DNA from: Rhinopithecus roxellana
Lineage: Eukaryota > Chordata > Mammalia > Primates > Cercopithecidae
DNA: 64,000 nucleotides
Assembly: GCF_007565055.1 (NCBI RefSeq)
Contig: NC_044551.1
Span: 100,712,266-100,776,265 of the forward strand
Reading direction: 5' to 3'
Shown here: positions 1-11,330 of the stretch, in pieces
How positions within the stretch are numbered: the stretch's first letter is position 1
How the letters are laid out: every line of letters starts with the position of its first letter
Position numbers and translations under genes: made by a program
The notes under the pieces: generated by a model
Databases searched by the model: none
What the model was told of the DNA's origin: nothing
Seen by the model: the letters and a program-made list of their open reading frames with translations, nothing else

Positions 1-391
1 GAGCAGAACTTCCATTCAGGGGAGTTAACCAACGGACTGCACAGAAACCTCCAGGGACCACAGGAGAATTCTCCATAACAGGCACATCGGCATGAGCTTC
101 TGTAGAACACCATGTGGGGAGCTGCATTCTCAGTGTTTGTATATGCTGTAGATACTTGTAGGGTGCCTCTATTTCCATAGCTTGCTTTAAGAGAACCCCT
201 TCCCTGAGTTTCAGCCCTGTTGTTTAGGTAGGGACAAAATCCCCCTCCTCCCCAGATTCAGGGGTAAGCCCAGAGTGACTGAAGCCAGTTATTCAGCTAT
301 TCCGAGCTGTTGGTCACAGTACTCAGGGTAGTGCATGACCTAAGCAGGTCCTGTCGAAGTGACTCTTGAAGCTTTTGTTATGAATGCTGGG
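1..391. other. Unassigned single-copy-looking DNA
   Basis: No open frame, repeat family or RNA gene is recognisable here. The block ends where an MLT1-like LTR begins. Confidence 0.4.
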
Positions 392-809
392 TGTACTCAT
401 TTGCTAGGCTGCCACAACAAAGTGCCACAAACTGGGTAGCATATACAGAAATTTGTTTTCTTCCAGTTCTAGAGGCTAGAAGTCTGAGAACAAGGTGTTG
501 GCAAGTCGAGATCCCCAGATAGCAATAGGTTGTTGTGTTTTTTTTTCTTTTTTATTGAGGCCTCTTTTCTTGGCTTGTAGATGAGTGTCTTCCTGTCTCC
601 ACATGGTCTTCCCTCTGTGTGGCTGTGTGTCCCAAAATCCTCTTGTTAAAAGAATACCAATCCGACTGGGTTAGGGTCCTCCCCAATGACTTCATTTAAA
701 CTTGATGACCTTTTTAAAGACTCTGTTTCCAAATATAGTCACATTCTAAGTTGCTGGGAGATAGGACTTCAACATACGAACTTGGGGGCACATATCTCAG
801 CCCGTAACA
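392..809 (-). mobile_element. MLT1-like LTR (ERVL-MaLR), antisense
   Basis: Read on the minus strand it starts near 'tgttacgggctgag' and ends near 'cctagcaaatgagtaca', the pattern of mammalian MaLR LTRs of the MLT1 group. Internal landmarks match: the CTTCAACATA block near 770, the 'tcacatggtcttccctctgtg' region near 599, and the 'gctaggctgcc' end near 402. It is a solo LTR with no internal region beside it. A short foreign stretch (504-529) plus T-rich sequence interrupts it. The subfamily is not certain. Confidence 0.8.
504..529 (+). repeat. 26-bp insertion inside the LTR, repeated at 1237-1262
   Basis: The 26 bases 504-529 match 1237-1262 at 24 positions. The first copy lies inside the MLT1-like LTR where the family consensus has different sequence, so it looks like an insertion. 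The two copies are in direct orientation about 730 bp apart. Confidence 0.6.
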
Positions 810-1989
810 CTGGGACAAAGACCAATTTTCCTGGGGAACCATCCTAAAAGGTCTTTCCTTAGGATGCATCTCTATCCTAAGATGGAAATTTTGGTGTGAG
901 AATGTCCGCAGCAATTCCCTGACCTGGAAGGACCATGGAAGGTCTTCAGTGACAACTTCTGAGCTGCTGTATCAAAACTCACCTGCTGAGACAAACAGAG
1001 CTTTTCAGTTACTCAGATCAATAAATTCCTTTTGTACTTACACCCATTTTGGTCTAGTTTTGTTTTGTTTTGTTTTTTGTTTTTTTAAATCACTTGTAAT
1101 TTTTTTTTACAGTTAAAGCCTACAGTGAGTTCATTGATTTAAAATATTAATAATATAGAGGATTTATATTTAAAGTCTAAATACCATTTTTCCCTGTACC
1201 ACCAACTGAGGTCTCTCTCCTTTGTAATCTCAGATGAGTCAAGATCCCTAGATAGCAATAGGACACAGAGATAAAACAGAAATGTAGCACAAGTGGAAAT
1301 ACATTTTTTATTTCTTCTAAAGAAAGCACCAAAATAGTCATCTAGACAAGGAAGGGATTAACCACACAATTGAGAACAAAAATTTCTAATTTCCACCACC
1401 AGTTACAGTAATAGTTTTTAAATTTATGTTTCCATAAAAGTAGTTGTTTGGTTTTGGCACATAACCCTAGTCTTAGTCTTCCCTCCTTTGAAATAAGCCC
1501 AAACACTTCCTTGGCTGTACACACAATTCGTACGCCTGAGAAAATCACTGAAGAGAGAGATGCATATCGAAAGCATGGGTCCGTGGTGACTATATATAAT
1601 AGATATTCTCAGCAAAACAATCAGAATTAGGAAGTAACAGCTATTTATCTTTTATAACAAGGGCCAACTAGAGATTCATGTCATGGTATTTAAGTAGTCA
1701 TTACTTCAGATTTTATTTGTATTTCAATTTTCTCCTAGCTTTCTATGCTACATACTTAAGTTGCCAAGAAAACTCAAAAGAACAAGATTTTCTGAATGAT
1801 TTCCAGTGTTTCTTCTTCCTTGAAAGAAATTGGGAAAATCATGTTCTTATAAAATAGTAAAGCATTCTTTTATTGATTCCGTATGCCAGGAAAACAGTGC
1901 TGGAAGTTTCCTCAAGGAAAGAGTTATTATGCTGCCAAAACAGCAGAGCTGAAGAGTCAAAGTTCAAAGTTACAATATCATCTTGTCTG
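810..1989. other. AT-rich unassigned DNA
   Basis: Holds a T-rich simple tract near 1058-1087 and the downstream copy of the 26-bp repeat at 1237-1262. No gene or clear repeat family seen. Short open frames near 1342-1630 occur on both strands and overlap one another, as chance frames do. Confidence 0.4.
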
Positions 1990-1998
1990 AAAACATTT

Positions 1999-3304
1999 CC
2001 TTCTTTTTTTTTAATTATACTTTAAGTTCTGGGATACATGTGCAGAATGTGCAGGTTTGTTATATAGGTATTCATGTGCCATGGTGGTTTGCTGCACCCA
2101 TCAACCCGTTCATCTACATTAGGTATTTCTCCTAATGCTATCCTTCCCTTAGCTCCCCACCCCTCAACAGGACCCGGTGTATGATGTTCCCCTCCCTGTG
2201 TCCATGTGTTCTCATCATTCAACTCCCATTTATGAGTGAAAACATGCAGTGTTTTGTTTTCTGTTCCTGTGTTAGTTTGTTGAGAATGATGGTTTCCAGT
2301 TTCATCTATGTCCCTGCAAAGGACATGAACTCATCCTTTTTTATGGCTGCATAGTATTCCATGGTGTATATGTGCCACAGTTTCATCATCCAGTCTATCA
2401 TTGATGGGCATTTGGGTTGGTTCCAAATCTTTGCTATTGTGAAGAGTGCTGCAGTAAACATACGTGTGCATATGTCTTTAGAATAGAATGATTTATATTC
2501 CTTTGGGTATATACCCAGTAATGGTATTGCTGGGTCAAATGCTATTTCTGGTTCTAGATCCTTGAGGAATCACCACACTGTCTTCCACAATGGTTGAACT
2601 AATTTACACTCCCGCCAACAGTGTAAAAGCGTTTGTATTTCTCCACATCCTCTCCAGCATCTGTTGTTTCCTGACTTTTTAGTGATTGCCTTTGTAACTG
2701 GCATGAGATGGTATCTCATTGTGGTTTTGATTTGCACTAATGACCAGTGATGATGAGCTTTTTTCCATATGTTTGTTGGCCACACAAATGTCTTCCTTTG
2801 AGAAGTGTCTGTTCATATCCTTGGTCCACATTTTGATGGGGTTGATTTTTTCTTGTAAATTTGTTTAAATTCCTTGTAGATTCTGGATATTAGCCTTTCG
2901 TCAGATGGATAGATTGCAAACATTTTCTCCCATTCTTTAAGTTGCCTGTTCACTCTGATGATAGTTTCTTTTGCCGTGCAGAAGCTCTTTAGTTTAATTA
3001 GATTCCATTTTCCAAGTTTGGCTTTTGTTGACATTGTTTTTGGTATTTTAGTCATGAAATCTTTGCCCATGCCTATGTCCTGAATGGTATTGCCTAGGTT
3101 TTCTTCTAGGGTTTTTATGGTTTTAGGTCTTACGTTTAAGTCTTTAATCCATCATGAGTTAATTTTTGTACAAGGTGTAAGGAAAGAGTCCAGTTTCAGT
3201 TTTCTGCATATGGCTAGCAAGTTTTCCCAACACCATTTATTAAATAGGGAATCCTTTCCCCATTGCTTGTTTTTGTCAGGTTTGTCAAAGATCAGATAGT
3301 TGTC
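1999..3304 (-). mobile_element. 5'-truncated LINE-1 (L1PA type), antisense
   Basis: The minus strand holds an L1 3' end. The oligo-A tail lies at about 2003-2014, followed by the typical primate L1 3' UTR and the ORF2 C-terminus. The element is truncated at 3304, giving about 1.3 kb. A 9-bp direct repeat 'aaaacattt' lies at 1990-1998 and 3305-3313 and fits a target-site duplication. A TSD flanking the truncated end indicates truncation during insertion. Confidence 0.9.
2219..3304 (-). pseudogene. LINE-1 ORF2 C-terminal remnant
   Basis: Minus-strand frames 2813-3070 (starting MGKDFMTKIPKTMSTKAKLG) and 2570-2785 (containing SGNNRCWRGCGEIQTLLHCW) match the region of L1 ORF2p downstream of reverse transcriptase, including the cysteine-rich C-terminal segment. 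They lie in different frames or are split by stops, so no long frame survives. The natural ORF2 stop is at 2219-2221, just before the 3' UTR. Endonuclease and reverse transcriptase domains are absent because of the 5' truncation. The fragment cannot encode a working protein. Confidence 0.88.
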
Positions 3305-3313
3305 AAAACATTT

Positions 3314-5196
3314 TCTATTTCTCTGCTTAAAACATCAGGAAAATTGTACGTGAGAGCAGCGCAAAAATAAAGACGTATTTTTGAAATTGCAGTTTGTTAA
3401 CATTCCATTATCAATGTATTAGAACTTAAACATTAGAAACTTCTGTCAAATTTGTCAAACATGTAAACAACTTCAAAGGACAAGGGACTCAAAGGAGGAC
3501 ACAACTCACATTGCAGTGAAAACAAACATCTCAATGGCCTGATCAGAAAGGAGGCCCTCTGCATTTATGCTTGGGTCTTGTGTTTCAGAAGACTGAATGA
3601 CAATGAAATGGAGTTTTCTTGTCCTTGATGGTGAAGAATAAAGTTGCCTCCTCCCAGGGCACTGAGACATTTTATTTATTCACCTCTTGTCCTAACAAGC
3701 TTCTCTCTCTTCTTTCACCTCAGGTCAGGAACCTTTGTCCCAGTCCCTGCCTTGTTCCTGTTTTTAGCTTGAGTCAGTGGCCTGAGATTATCTCACCTTT
3801 GTCTTGTTCTCATCAAAAATATCTTTCAAGGAGAAATGGTATACCACCCCTTATATTCTAACACTACAAGTTTAGAGTATCTCTAAGCAAACAATACGAC
3901 AGAAGGGAGGTGAAAATACGGATACCCCTCTTTTGTCGTATTAACCACGACAGCTGTCATCATTCTTCAGGATAAAAAGAAAGAACCAGTTGTAGAAAAA
4001 AATTACAGATTATATCTACCTCTTACTACCATTGAATTACACTTTGCAGTCTCAGATCTATCACGCCATTTGCCACAAACACAGATTAACACTTGGGCCT
4101 CCTTGCTTTTCCTGTTTGTTGAAATGTCTCTTGCTAAGCCAAATGTGGAAACAATTTTTCTAAAAGTTTAGTCATAAGCAAAACGACTTCTAGATGTTTC
4201 TCAACTTTTAAGGGTAATTATCTTTAATGCTTTCAAGTACATTAAGAGTGCCCACTTACCAATGATATTTTACATCTTAAAAATATTGTGTATGGTTATG
4301 TTAGTTTGGATCTTTTAAATAATGTTAGTGAAGAAAGACATCACAAGGGAGAAATGTATATATCATGTCCTCCCTATTGACAGTGCAATTTGCCAAGGTT
4401 TGGGGGTTTTATTTTTGTTTTTTATCTTATTTAAGTAAAGAGAACAATGTTCCTCAATAGAAATATAATGCAAGCCATGTATGTCATTAATTAAAACCTT
4501 TGTTTTTTTTAAATGCAAAGAGATGGGTAAAGTTAACTTTAATAATATGTTATATATAATATAGTATGTTTAATCCATATATATTATATCCAAAATCCAT
4601 GTCTAAAATATTATAATGTAAGCAAAATAATACGTTTAAACATATAATCAATATAAAGATTTTTAATTAGATATTTTACATTATTTTCTTATACTAAGTC
4701 ATTGAATCTGGGATATATCTTACACTTACAGCACACCTCAATTTGGACTAGTTACATAGCAAGTGCTTAATAGTCACATATGTCTAGTGTCTGCCATACT
4801 GAGCAGTGCCAGCATAGAAATATGCTTGTATACTCTCTGATTTATGTGAGTATCATTATGTAACACAATTTATGTAAACTTTTGACCCGGACGTGCCTGT
4901 AAGGAAAAGTGCTTCTCCCGAGAGCTAGGGTTCATTGTTTTTTTCTCTTAATATATTGCAACTGATTATTCTGAATAATCAAGTTTATACACTCACACAT
5001 TTTATTATTTTTTAAAATATTAAAATTATTGAACACTGGCTCCCCAAATATCAGCAACACAACCTGTTGAGAAGACGAAACTCAGTGTATCACTCACCAT
5101 AGCAATGGAGAACACCACCTTATACAGATTATATCTACCTCCCACTACATAGCCCCTTGGGGATGGGAAGGCAAAGTCAAAATTTATTGAGCATTG
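3314..5196. other. AT-rich unassigned DNA
   Basis: No gene or confident repeat family. The stretch 4530-4690 is strongly A+T-rich with many TATA runs. A 19-bp exact repeat with further similarity occurs at 4004-4031 and 5123-5150. Confidence 0.4.
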
Positions 5197-5200
5197 AAAG

Positions 5201-5549
5201 TGTCACTGGTGGAGGGTGTCCAGGTTCTTTGCATCTTGAACAAAGAATTGGACAAAAGGCATAAAGCAAGGAAGGAATGAAGGATTTATTAAAATGAAGT
5301 ACACTCCACAGTGTGGGAGTGGGCTAAGCATAAGGGCTCAAGGGCCCCGTTACAGAATTTGGGGGAGTTTAAATACCCTCTAGAGGATTCCATGGTTACT
5401 TCTGTATGCCTTGTGTAAATGGAGAGGATGAAGTAAAGTTACAAAGTTATTTACTTGGCCTATGCCCTATAGAGAGAATATTTCCTGTCATAGCTGAAGT
5501 GTGAATTGGCGTTATGTTCCCTGCCTCCAGACCCTATTTTCCTGCCTCA
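5201..5549 (-). mobile_element. Solo ERV1-class LTR, antisense
   Basis: The 349-bp block has TG..CA ends and a perfect 4-bp flanking repeat 'aaag' (5197-5200 and 5550-5553), the size typical of ERV1 insertions. On the minus strand it carries AATAAA at about 5286-5291, then a short region ending in a 'ccaccagtgaca'-type terminus. No internal retroviral sequence is present, so it is a solo LTR left by recombination. The subfamily name is not resolved. Confidence 0.72.
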
Positions 5550-5553
5550 AAAG

Positions 5554-6082
5554 TTTGGTGTGAAGTGGTTCTTCCAACACAAGCACTTGATTAGGATTGG
5601 GTAAGGATTGTAATATACACCAGTTTAGGATTGGTGGAACGGAAGTGAGGCAAAGGATTCAAAGAATCTATGGAAACAACTCCCTGTTGATGTTTTCTAA
5701 CGAAGGCTTGATGGATATTTCAGGGAGTTCCAGTAATAAACAATCAAGTTACTTGCCTGGGCAAGAATCTCCTGGAATAGTAAAGTCATGCTAATGAAAA
5801 TAAGGAATACTAAATGTAGACATGTTGATGTAGACAGTAAGCTATAGGAGAAGGAAGTTAGTAGTTTTGATTCTAAGGGTGGCATGTGTGTATGAATTAC
5901 AATATAAACAGATGTCCAGCAGAGAGAAGATTCCTCCTTTTTCACACATCTAACAACTCTGGGAAATATTTACACAAGTGAGTTTTACCTTTGCATGGCT
6001 AATTCCACATAACCAAATATAGACAATCAAGTGTTTATAGAATAAATTGGTAAAATCAGGCAAAGTGTTTTTGAGAAAGCTC
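5554..6082. other. Unassigned DNA
   Basis: No recognisable gene or repeat between the ERV1 LTR and the AluS. Confidence 0.35.
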
Positions 6083-6091
6083 AAGAAATCT

Positions 6092-6406
6092 GGCCGGGCA
6101 CAGTGGCTCATGCCAGTAATCTCAGCACTCTGAGAGGCCGAGGCGGGTAGATCATGAGGTTAGGAGTTCAAGACCAGCCTGGCCAATATGGTGAAACCTT
6201 GTCTCTACTAAAAATACAAAAATTAGCCAGGCATGGTGGTGCATGCCTGTAGTCCCAGCTACTTGGGAGGCTGAGGCAGGAGAATCGCTTGAACCCAGGA
6301 GGTGGAGGTGGAGGTTGCAGTGAGCCATGATCGTGCCACTGCACCCCAGCCTGGGTGACAGAGTAAGACTCTATCTAAAAAAAAAAAAAAAAGAAAAAAG
6401 AAAAAG
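6092..6406 (+). mobile_element. Alu (AluS-like), full length
   Basis: Begins 'ggccgggcacagtggctca', has both monomers and the A-rich middle linker, and ends in an A-rich tail of about 35 bp. Target-site duplication 'agaaatct' occurs at 6084-6091 and 6407-6414. A 'ggaggt' unit is duplicated near 6299-6310 in the right arm. Confidence 0.95.
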
Positions 6407-6479
6407 AGAAATCTACCCTTGAACCCAAACGATTCAGGTTAAATGCCCAAATTCTTGAAGCTGTCCTCATTTACCACAT

Positions 6480-6600
6480 GTCAAATATTCAGTGAGCTCC
6501 TACTATGTTCTAAGTAAGCAATGTACTGTATGAATAATATATCAATGAATAAAACACAAACAGCATCTGCCCTTCAGAAGCTTACATTCTAGTAATTTCT
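6480..6600 (-). mobile_element. L2 fragment, antisense
   Basis: The run 'cagtgagctcctactatgttc' and the following 'cagaagcttacattctag' follow the L2 3'-end pattern read on the opposite strand. Diverged and short. Confidence 0.55.
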
Positions 6601-7600
6601 AAAAGAAAGCAATATAATAAGAAATCAGTAGAGGTGTACCTCAGAAGAAACAAGAAGACACTACAAGACCTCAAGTGAAGAGGTGCTGTAACAGGCTCTC
6701 CTATAGAGGTTACACGGGCTTGTTTCATAAAGATGGAGAAGCAGCCAGCACGAGAATCATGAGCACTGCAATTACCTGTCACAGAGTATTCTTAACTTAG
6801 AAAAGCCAAGTCCAGATGTCCTGTGGCAGGAAAGAGTTTAATTCTTCCAGGAAACAAGGCCTCTGGGGCTAAAATTTAGTAATTGATGATGGCATTCATA
6901 CAAAGTGAGTTTCAAGAAGTTTTGGCAGGAATCAAGTAATATCAGGCCTTGTAAGCAAGGTCGGCTTCATCACACAGGGTTCTATGCACTTGCTTTAATC
7001 TCTGCTGTTGCTGTCTTGGGATTGTTAATCATGTTTGAACAAAGGATATCTCATTTTTATTTTGCAGCAAACCCTACAAATTATGTAGCTGGTCCTAATG
7101 GTAAATCATAGCAAGGACTTCAGTTCACACATTGTATGAGGGTGACTTTTTTTTGTTTTTTTTTTTGTTTTGTTTTTGCTTTTGTTTTTATTTTTCTCCT
7201 CTCACATTCAGGAAATCCGTAAGTAATCAGGCCAGGGTTAGTGTGCTCTCTGTGGTGTCAGAACCCCCAATTCCTTCTATCCTGTTGTTCTGCAGTACGG
7301 GGCTTTCAATCCCAAGAACACCCTGGAGTATAAACTGATTGCTAGAGCTGCAGCCATTACAGCCTCTGTACAACTGTGCTCAAGAACATTGCCTAAATTA
7401 CCATACCACTTCCACCTACATCTCATTGACCCATTCTAGAAAATAATCATGCCTAGCTGCAGGTGAGGCTGGGAAAGTCTTAATTCCAGGAAACCATATG
7501 CCCAGCTAAAAACCGAGATTTCTTTTCCCATATGAAAAGGAGAAAGAGATGTTAAGGGACTATTACCAGGCCTGCTATATACTCTCACATATTTCTTTGA
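6601..7600. other. Mostly unassigned DNA with T-rich tract
   Basis: A T/TTTTG-rich simple tract lies at about 7146-7198. A short open frame at 6905-7111 resembles no family I know and lacks splice or promoter context. Confidence 0.35.
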
Positions 7601-7609
7601 CTGAAATAA

Positions 7610-7900
7610 TCATTCATTTATGTATTCATTCAACATTAATTCACCTAAAAATGTTATTGAGAGCCTATTTTGTGTCAGGTTGTATACCAGGGACTGAGGA
7701 GAGGAAGATGATTAAGAGTTAGGTCTTACAGAATAATATAGTGGGAGGAAGAAAGATCACAGATAATTACAGTACATTGTCACAAGTACTGGAATAGACT
7801 GTCCAAAGAGAAGAGGCCATGAATAGCTAACAGGAGATGCTGATAAAGCTACACAGAAGAGGTAAGGCGAAATATGAATTTGGTTTTATAAGGATGCAGT
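7610..7900 (-). mobile_element. L2 fragment, antisense
   Basis: 'atgtattcattcaacattaa' and 'attgagagcctattttgtg' match the L2 3' end in reverse, followed by a diverged body. The right-hand boundary is approximate. Confidence 0.6.
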
Positions 7901-8749
7901 GGGAGACAAGGGGAATGTACTTCCAAGTTACACTTTCTATGGGAAATGTGATTTTGAAATAATATTTAGGATTTCTGCAGCTTTGTTACAGTTTTAGTCA
8001 GATTTGGTAAATAAAGCATGGCCCAGCTGATTGTTTGGTTAAATCATTTCATGATCAGTGTGGGTCCTCACACAACTATTTTGGCGGCAGCCATCAGAGC
8101 TGTTGCTAAAGAGATGTTGAAATGAATGGATTGGTCATGGTGCAGCTTAGATCACCAGCAGATACAACTGCAGAGGCAAAGAAATATACCAGCTGACAGC
8201 AGAATCAGGCATTGCCTTTATAGACCATCCCTCTAGTCTCATACCCATCCAAATGACAAATCCCCCATCTGCTCTCAACCTGCCTCCTGGGCCAGTCATA
8301 TTGCATCAGAGGCCCTACAAGCCAGCAGCTTCCCGAATTGCCCTGGCATTACAGGAGGATGTCTTGCTCTGTGACACCCCATCCAACATTGGGAGAAAAT
8401 TTCCATATTTAGTCATGCCTTGCTCATCTTTTCCAGCAAAGTTTATTTAAAATAAAAAGAGTGAGATCTTTTGGAATCATGTTGAGCTTTGAAAAACAAA
8501 AGAATTCCTCAACTTGAAAAATAGAGATATATTCAGATTTTTCAGACTCTTAAGATTCAATCTTCTAAAGCTACAGCCATACCCCCACTGTAGGGATGGC
8601 GGTCACCATCACAATGGCAAGCCTCCTGTTCAGCTATTTTGTCCTGAAACAAAAAAAAAAAGAGCTCTGTGATAAATCACATCTGCAAGATGTGTTTCAT
8701 ATGTCAAGCACACATAGCTTCTAAATCAAGTGCTGATACATGACTTATT
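7901..8749. other. Unassigned DNA
   Basis: No repeat or gene recognised. An open frame at 8253-8450 has no similarity known to me. Confidence 0.3.
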
Positions 8750-9560
8750 CCATCAAAAGTAAGCAGAATGCTGTAATTTATAATCATCTTGAAGCACACT
8801 GCGGAGAAAATGAAAGCAGACCATTAAATTTTAATGCCTGTTCAGCTCTCTGAAACAGAGTGTTTCTGGCCACTCTGGAAGCAGGGTAGTGTTTCTCGCA
8901 CCATTGTGCACACCCCCCAAAAACAGTTTGTGTTTGCCAACATTTGTGGAAACTAATTGAAAAAATGATTTCGCTGTTAAAAGCAGCCATTAGTCAGGAA
9001 GTTCTCACGAGCACAGAGGTACCTGCAGAGGAGCCAGTTCTGTCCAACGCCCCAGTCCCCCTTAGCTTTTTAACAATTGTCTGTTGTTGTGCAAGCCAGC
9101 TCCCCGCAGCAGGGCTGCGAGCAAATATTCATTGGGGTGTCATCTCTGCTTAGACTCTCCTCCTGCACACCTATTCATCTGGGTTAAGTGAACAGCAGCA
9201 TCAGCTCAAATTAAGCTGGCTTGAAAACAGCCACTGTTAATAATTTCTGCTGTGATTCAACTTAGCTTTGGCTAACAGGTGAAGATGTTTCATAACGGAG
9301 GCAATTACAGCTCTGAGAGTGCTTTCCCGCTGCCTGTGTAATCAGAGGAATGGAACACTAGCTCCTCGCGTGCGTGGGGAAGGGCCAGCGCAGCCACCAT
9401 TGGGCTGCATTCGTTATCTGCTAGATTGAACAAGCTGCCTGCCGGGGACAGATGCTTAGTGCAGTGATTAGAATATAAAGCAATTGCAAAGGCTGAGGGG
9501 ATTGGAGTCAGCATCCTTTATCTCAACTTACTACAGGCTTTTCTGGTCAGATAACAAGTC
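8750..9560. promoter_or_regulatory. Candidate conserved noncoding element A
   Basis: About 800 bp with no recognisable repeat, balanced base composition and dense AT-core motifs of homeodomain and SOX type (for example 'ctaattga' at 8953, 'attagtca' at 8989). It lies in the repeat-poor part of the window. No coding frame is convincing. The assignment is inference from texture only; conservation was not measured. Confidence 0.3.
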
Positions 9561-9670
9561 TTCCAAATCGTTCTTTATAGATGAGAAATCATATGTATAT
9601 CAATGCATGAAGACTTGTGCATATTCATTAGTCTGTACCCTGTGTGAATTTTCCATTTAGATGGAGAATT

Positions 9671-9701
9671 GTTTAAAAAAAAAGAAAAAAAAAAAAAAAA
9701 A
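9671..9701 (+). repeat. Poly(A) tract with one G interruption
   Basis: About 30 A-rich bases with no Alu or L1 body beside them. Confidence 0.8.
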
Positions 9702-10849
9702 AGGAAGGGAAAGTCTTCAATTCCATGTAAGTTTAGTTCCTTTCATAGCCAAATTTTTATGACAAGGCATAAATAGAGGCAATAAATGTTAAATCTGTAC
9801 AATAAAAATGCTTGCCAAATTTCCTTCATTATTTTCTGAGATTGAAAAGCCCAATAGTTTTACAAATTTCCAAACAGCTTTCATATTTGAGTTGAAAAAA
9901 GAGGAAGATAAGTGAAAACTTTATATAACCCTAGATTTTACTTACTCTATAAGGAAAGAAAACAGAAATTGTGTGTGGGTTTTGTTGCTGTCTACATTAT
10001 AGAGATAGCATATTTCCATCTAGAGGGAAATCTATCATTCTAGCACAAAAGTACTTTTTCACGTCAACTGTGCATAACATCAAATTACAGCAAAAACATA
10101 GCTGTATACTTCCTAATTGTGGGAATTTTCATACGGTTTATTTCCAGCCAAACATTTTTCCTCTTCTGCTAAAAGAAAATCAAGCAGTCTAAATTGAATT
10201 TTTATACATTACAATTTCCTGAAATGTAGTTGTTAATGCCTTCTGATGTGCTTACAGGCATGAATCTTAAACTACCTTTCTCCCCCCAACCAAAGAACTA
10301 GGGAAATGAAAAAGACCCTTTCTGCTACTGGTATTAAATTTCCATCGTATACATTAATCTGCTTTCAGAGTATTTTCCTTCAGTATATTTTCCATAAAGG
10401 GCCTATAATAAAGTTCTTGGTAGGTTATGTTTAAAGAGCAATTGATTACAGATCTGTGTATCCCCCAAACTAAGGAAATTTTCTACAAACCACAGAAAAG
10501 TAGGGAGGGGTAGCTGGCGGTGGAGTAGTGGGGGAGGAGAAGATGGGGGAGGGGTTAGCCACATGCTCGCTTTTATTTAACAAATCTTTTAAGAGCTTGG
10601 AAATAGTTCTGATTTTACAACAGCAAGGTTATACTAAGCAATTTATTTCCAGCTAGGTTTTTTTTTTTTTTTTTAATAGAGATTGTACTTTTCATCAATT
10701 ATTTAATAGGCTTTGAGGTTGTGTGTGTGTAAACGTGTGTACCTAAGAAGTTTTGGGGCTACAGGAGTAAGCGAGAAAAAAAAAAGGCTAATAGAGTTTA
10801 TAATTGCTAAACATATGATCCAAAGCTGTGTTTGAAATACCTGCTTAAC
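9702..10849. other. Unassigned DNA with a G-rich patch
   Basis: A G-rich stretch lies at about 10503-10557 (repeated GGGGAGG units), a T16-like tract near 10660-10675 and a short GT tract near 10720-10740. No gene seen. Confidence 0.4.
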
Positions 10850-11330
10850 AAGATAGCAAATGACTTGTCTCCTTTAAAAGGTATTTCTTTCTTTCTTCAT
10901 CCTTTAGAACCATTCGTCTAGACTATCTTGGAATATTCTCAGCAAGAATCCACTGCCTACTGTATCTTCCCCTGACAATGACTGTTGCTCCTTACCCTTG
11001 AAGCTTTGAAAGCCTGTGTAACATTAGCCTATCTAGCCCAGTGAAAATGTCGTTACAGATTAGTGTAATGTTAATACTGCTGGCTCCCCGCTTTTGACCT
11101 GAAGTGGAATATATTGCACTGCTGGAGCAGATGGAATCAGAGTTTCACTGGGCTACAGAGATTGGCTGGCTGCCTGCCAAAAGTTCAGTGCTAGTGGCAG
11201 TGCTAGCTCCAGCTCAGAAGAGCAGCCTTGAATCTATTCTCTGCTCTTGGAGAGAAAACAAAAGTGTCACATAAGTTTGTGTAGAATCAAAATACGTTGG
11301 TGAAGACTGTTCATCTGCAGATGTTTACCC
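10850..11330. promoter_or_regulatory. Candidate conserved noncoding element B
   Basis: Repeat-free block of mixed composition, including 'cattagcctatctagcccag' at 11022 and E-box-like CAGCTC/CAGATG motifs. No coding frame. Proposed only because it contrasts with the surrounding AT-rich DNA. Confidence 0.25.

Noticed and set aside
8253..8450. Proline-rich short frame as an exon
   Set aside because: No family match, no clear splice sites and no neighbouring exon.
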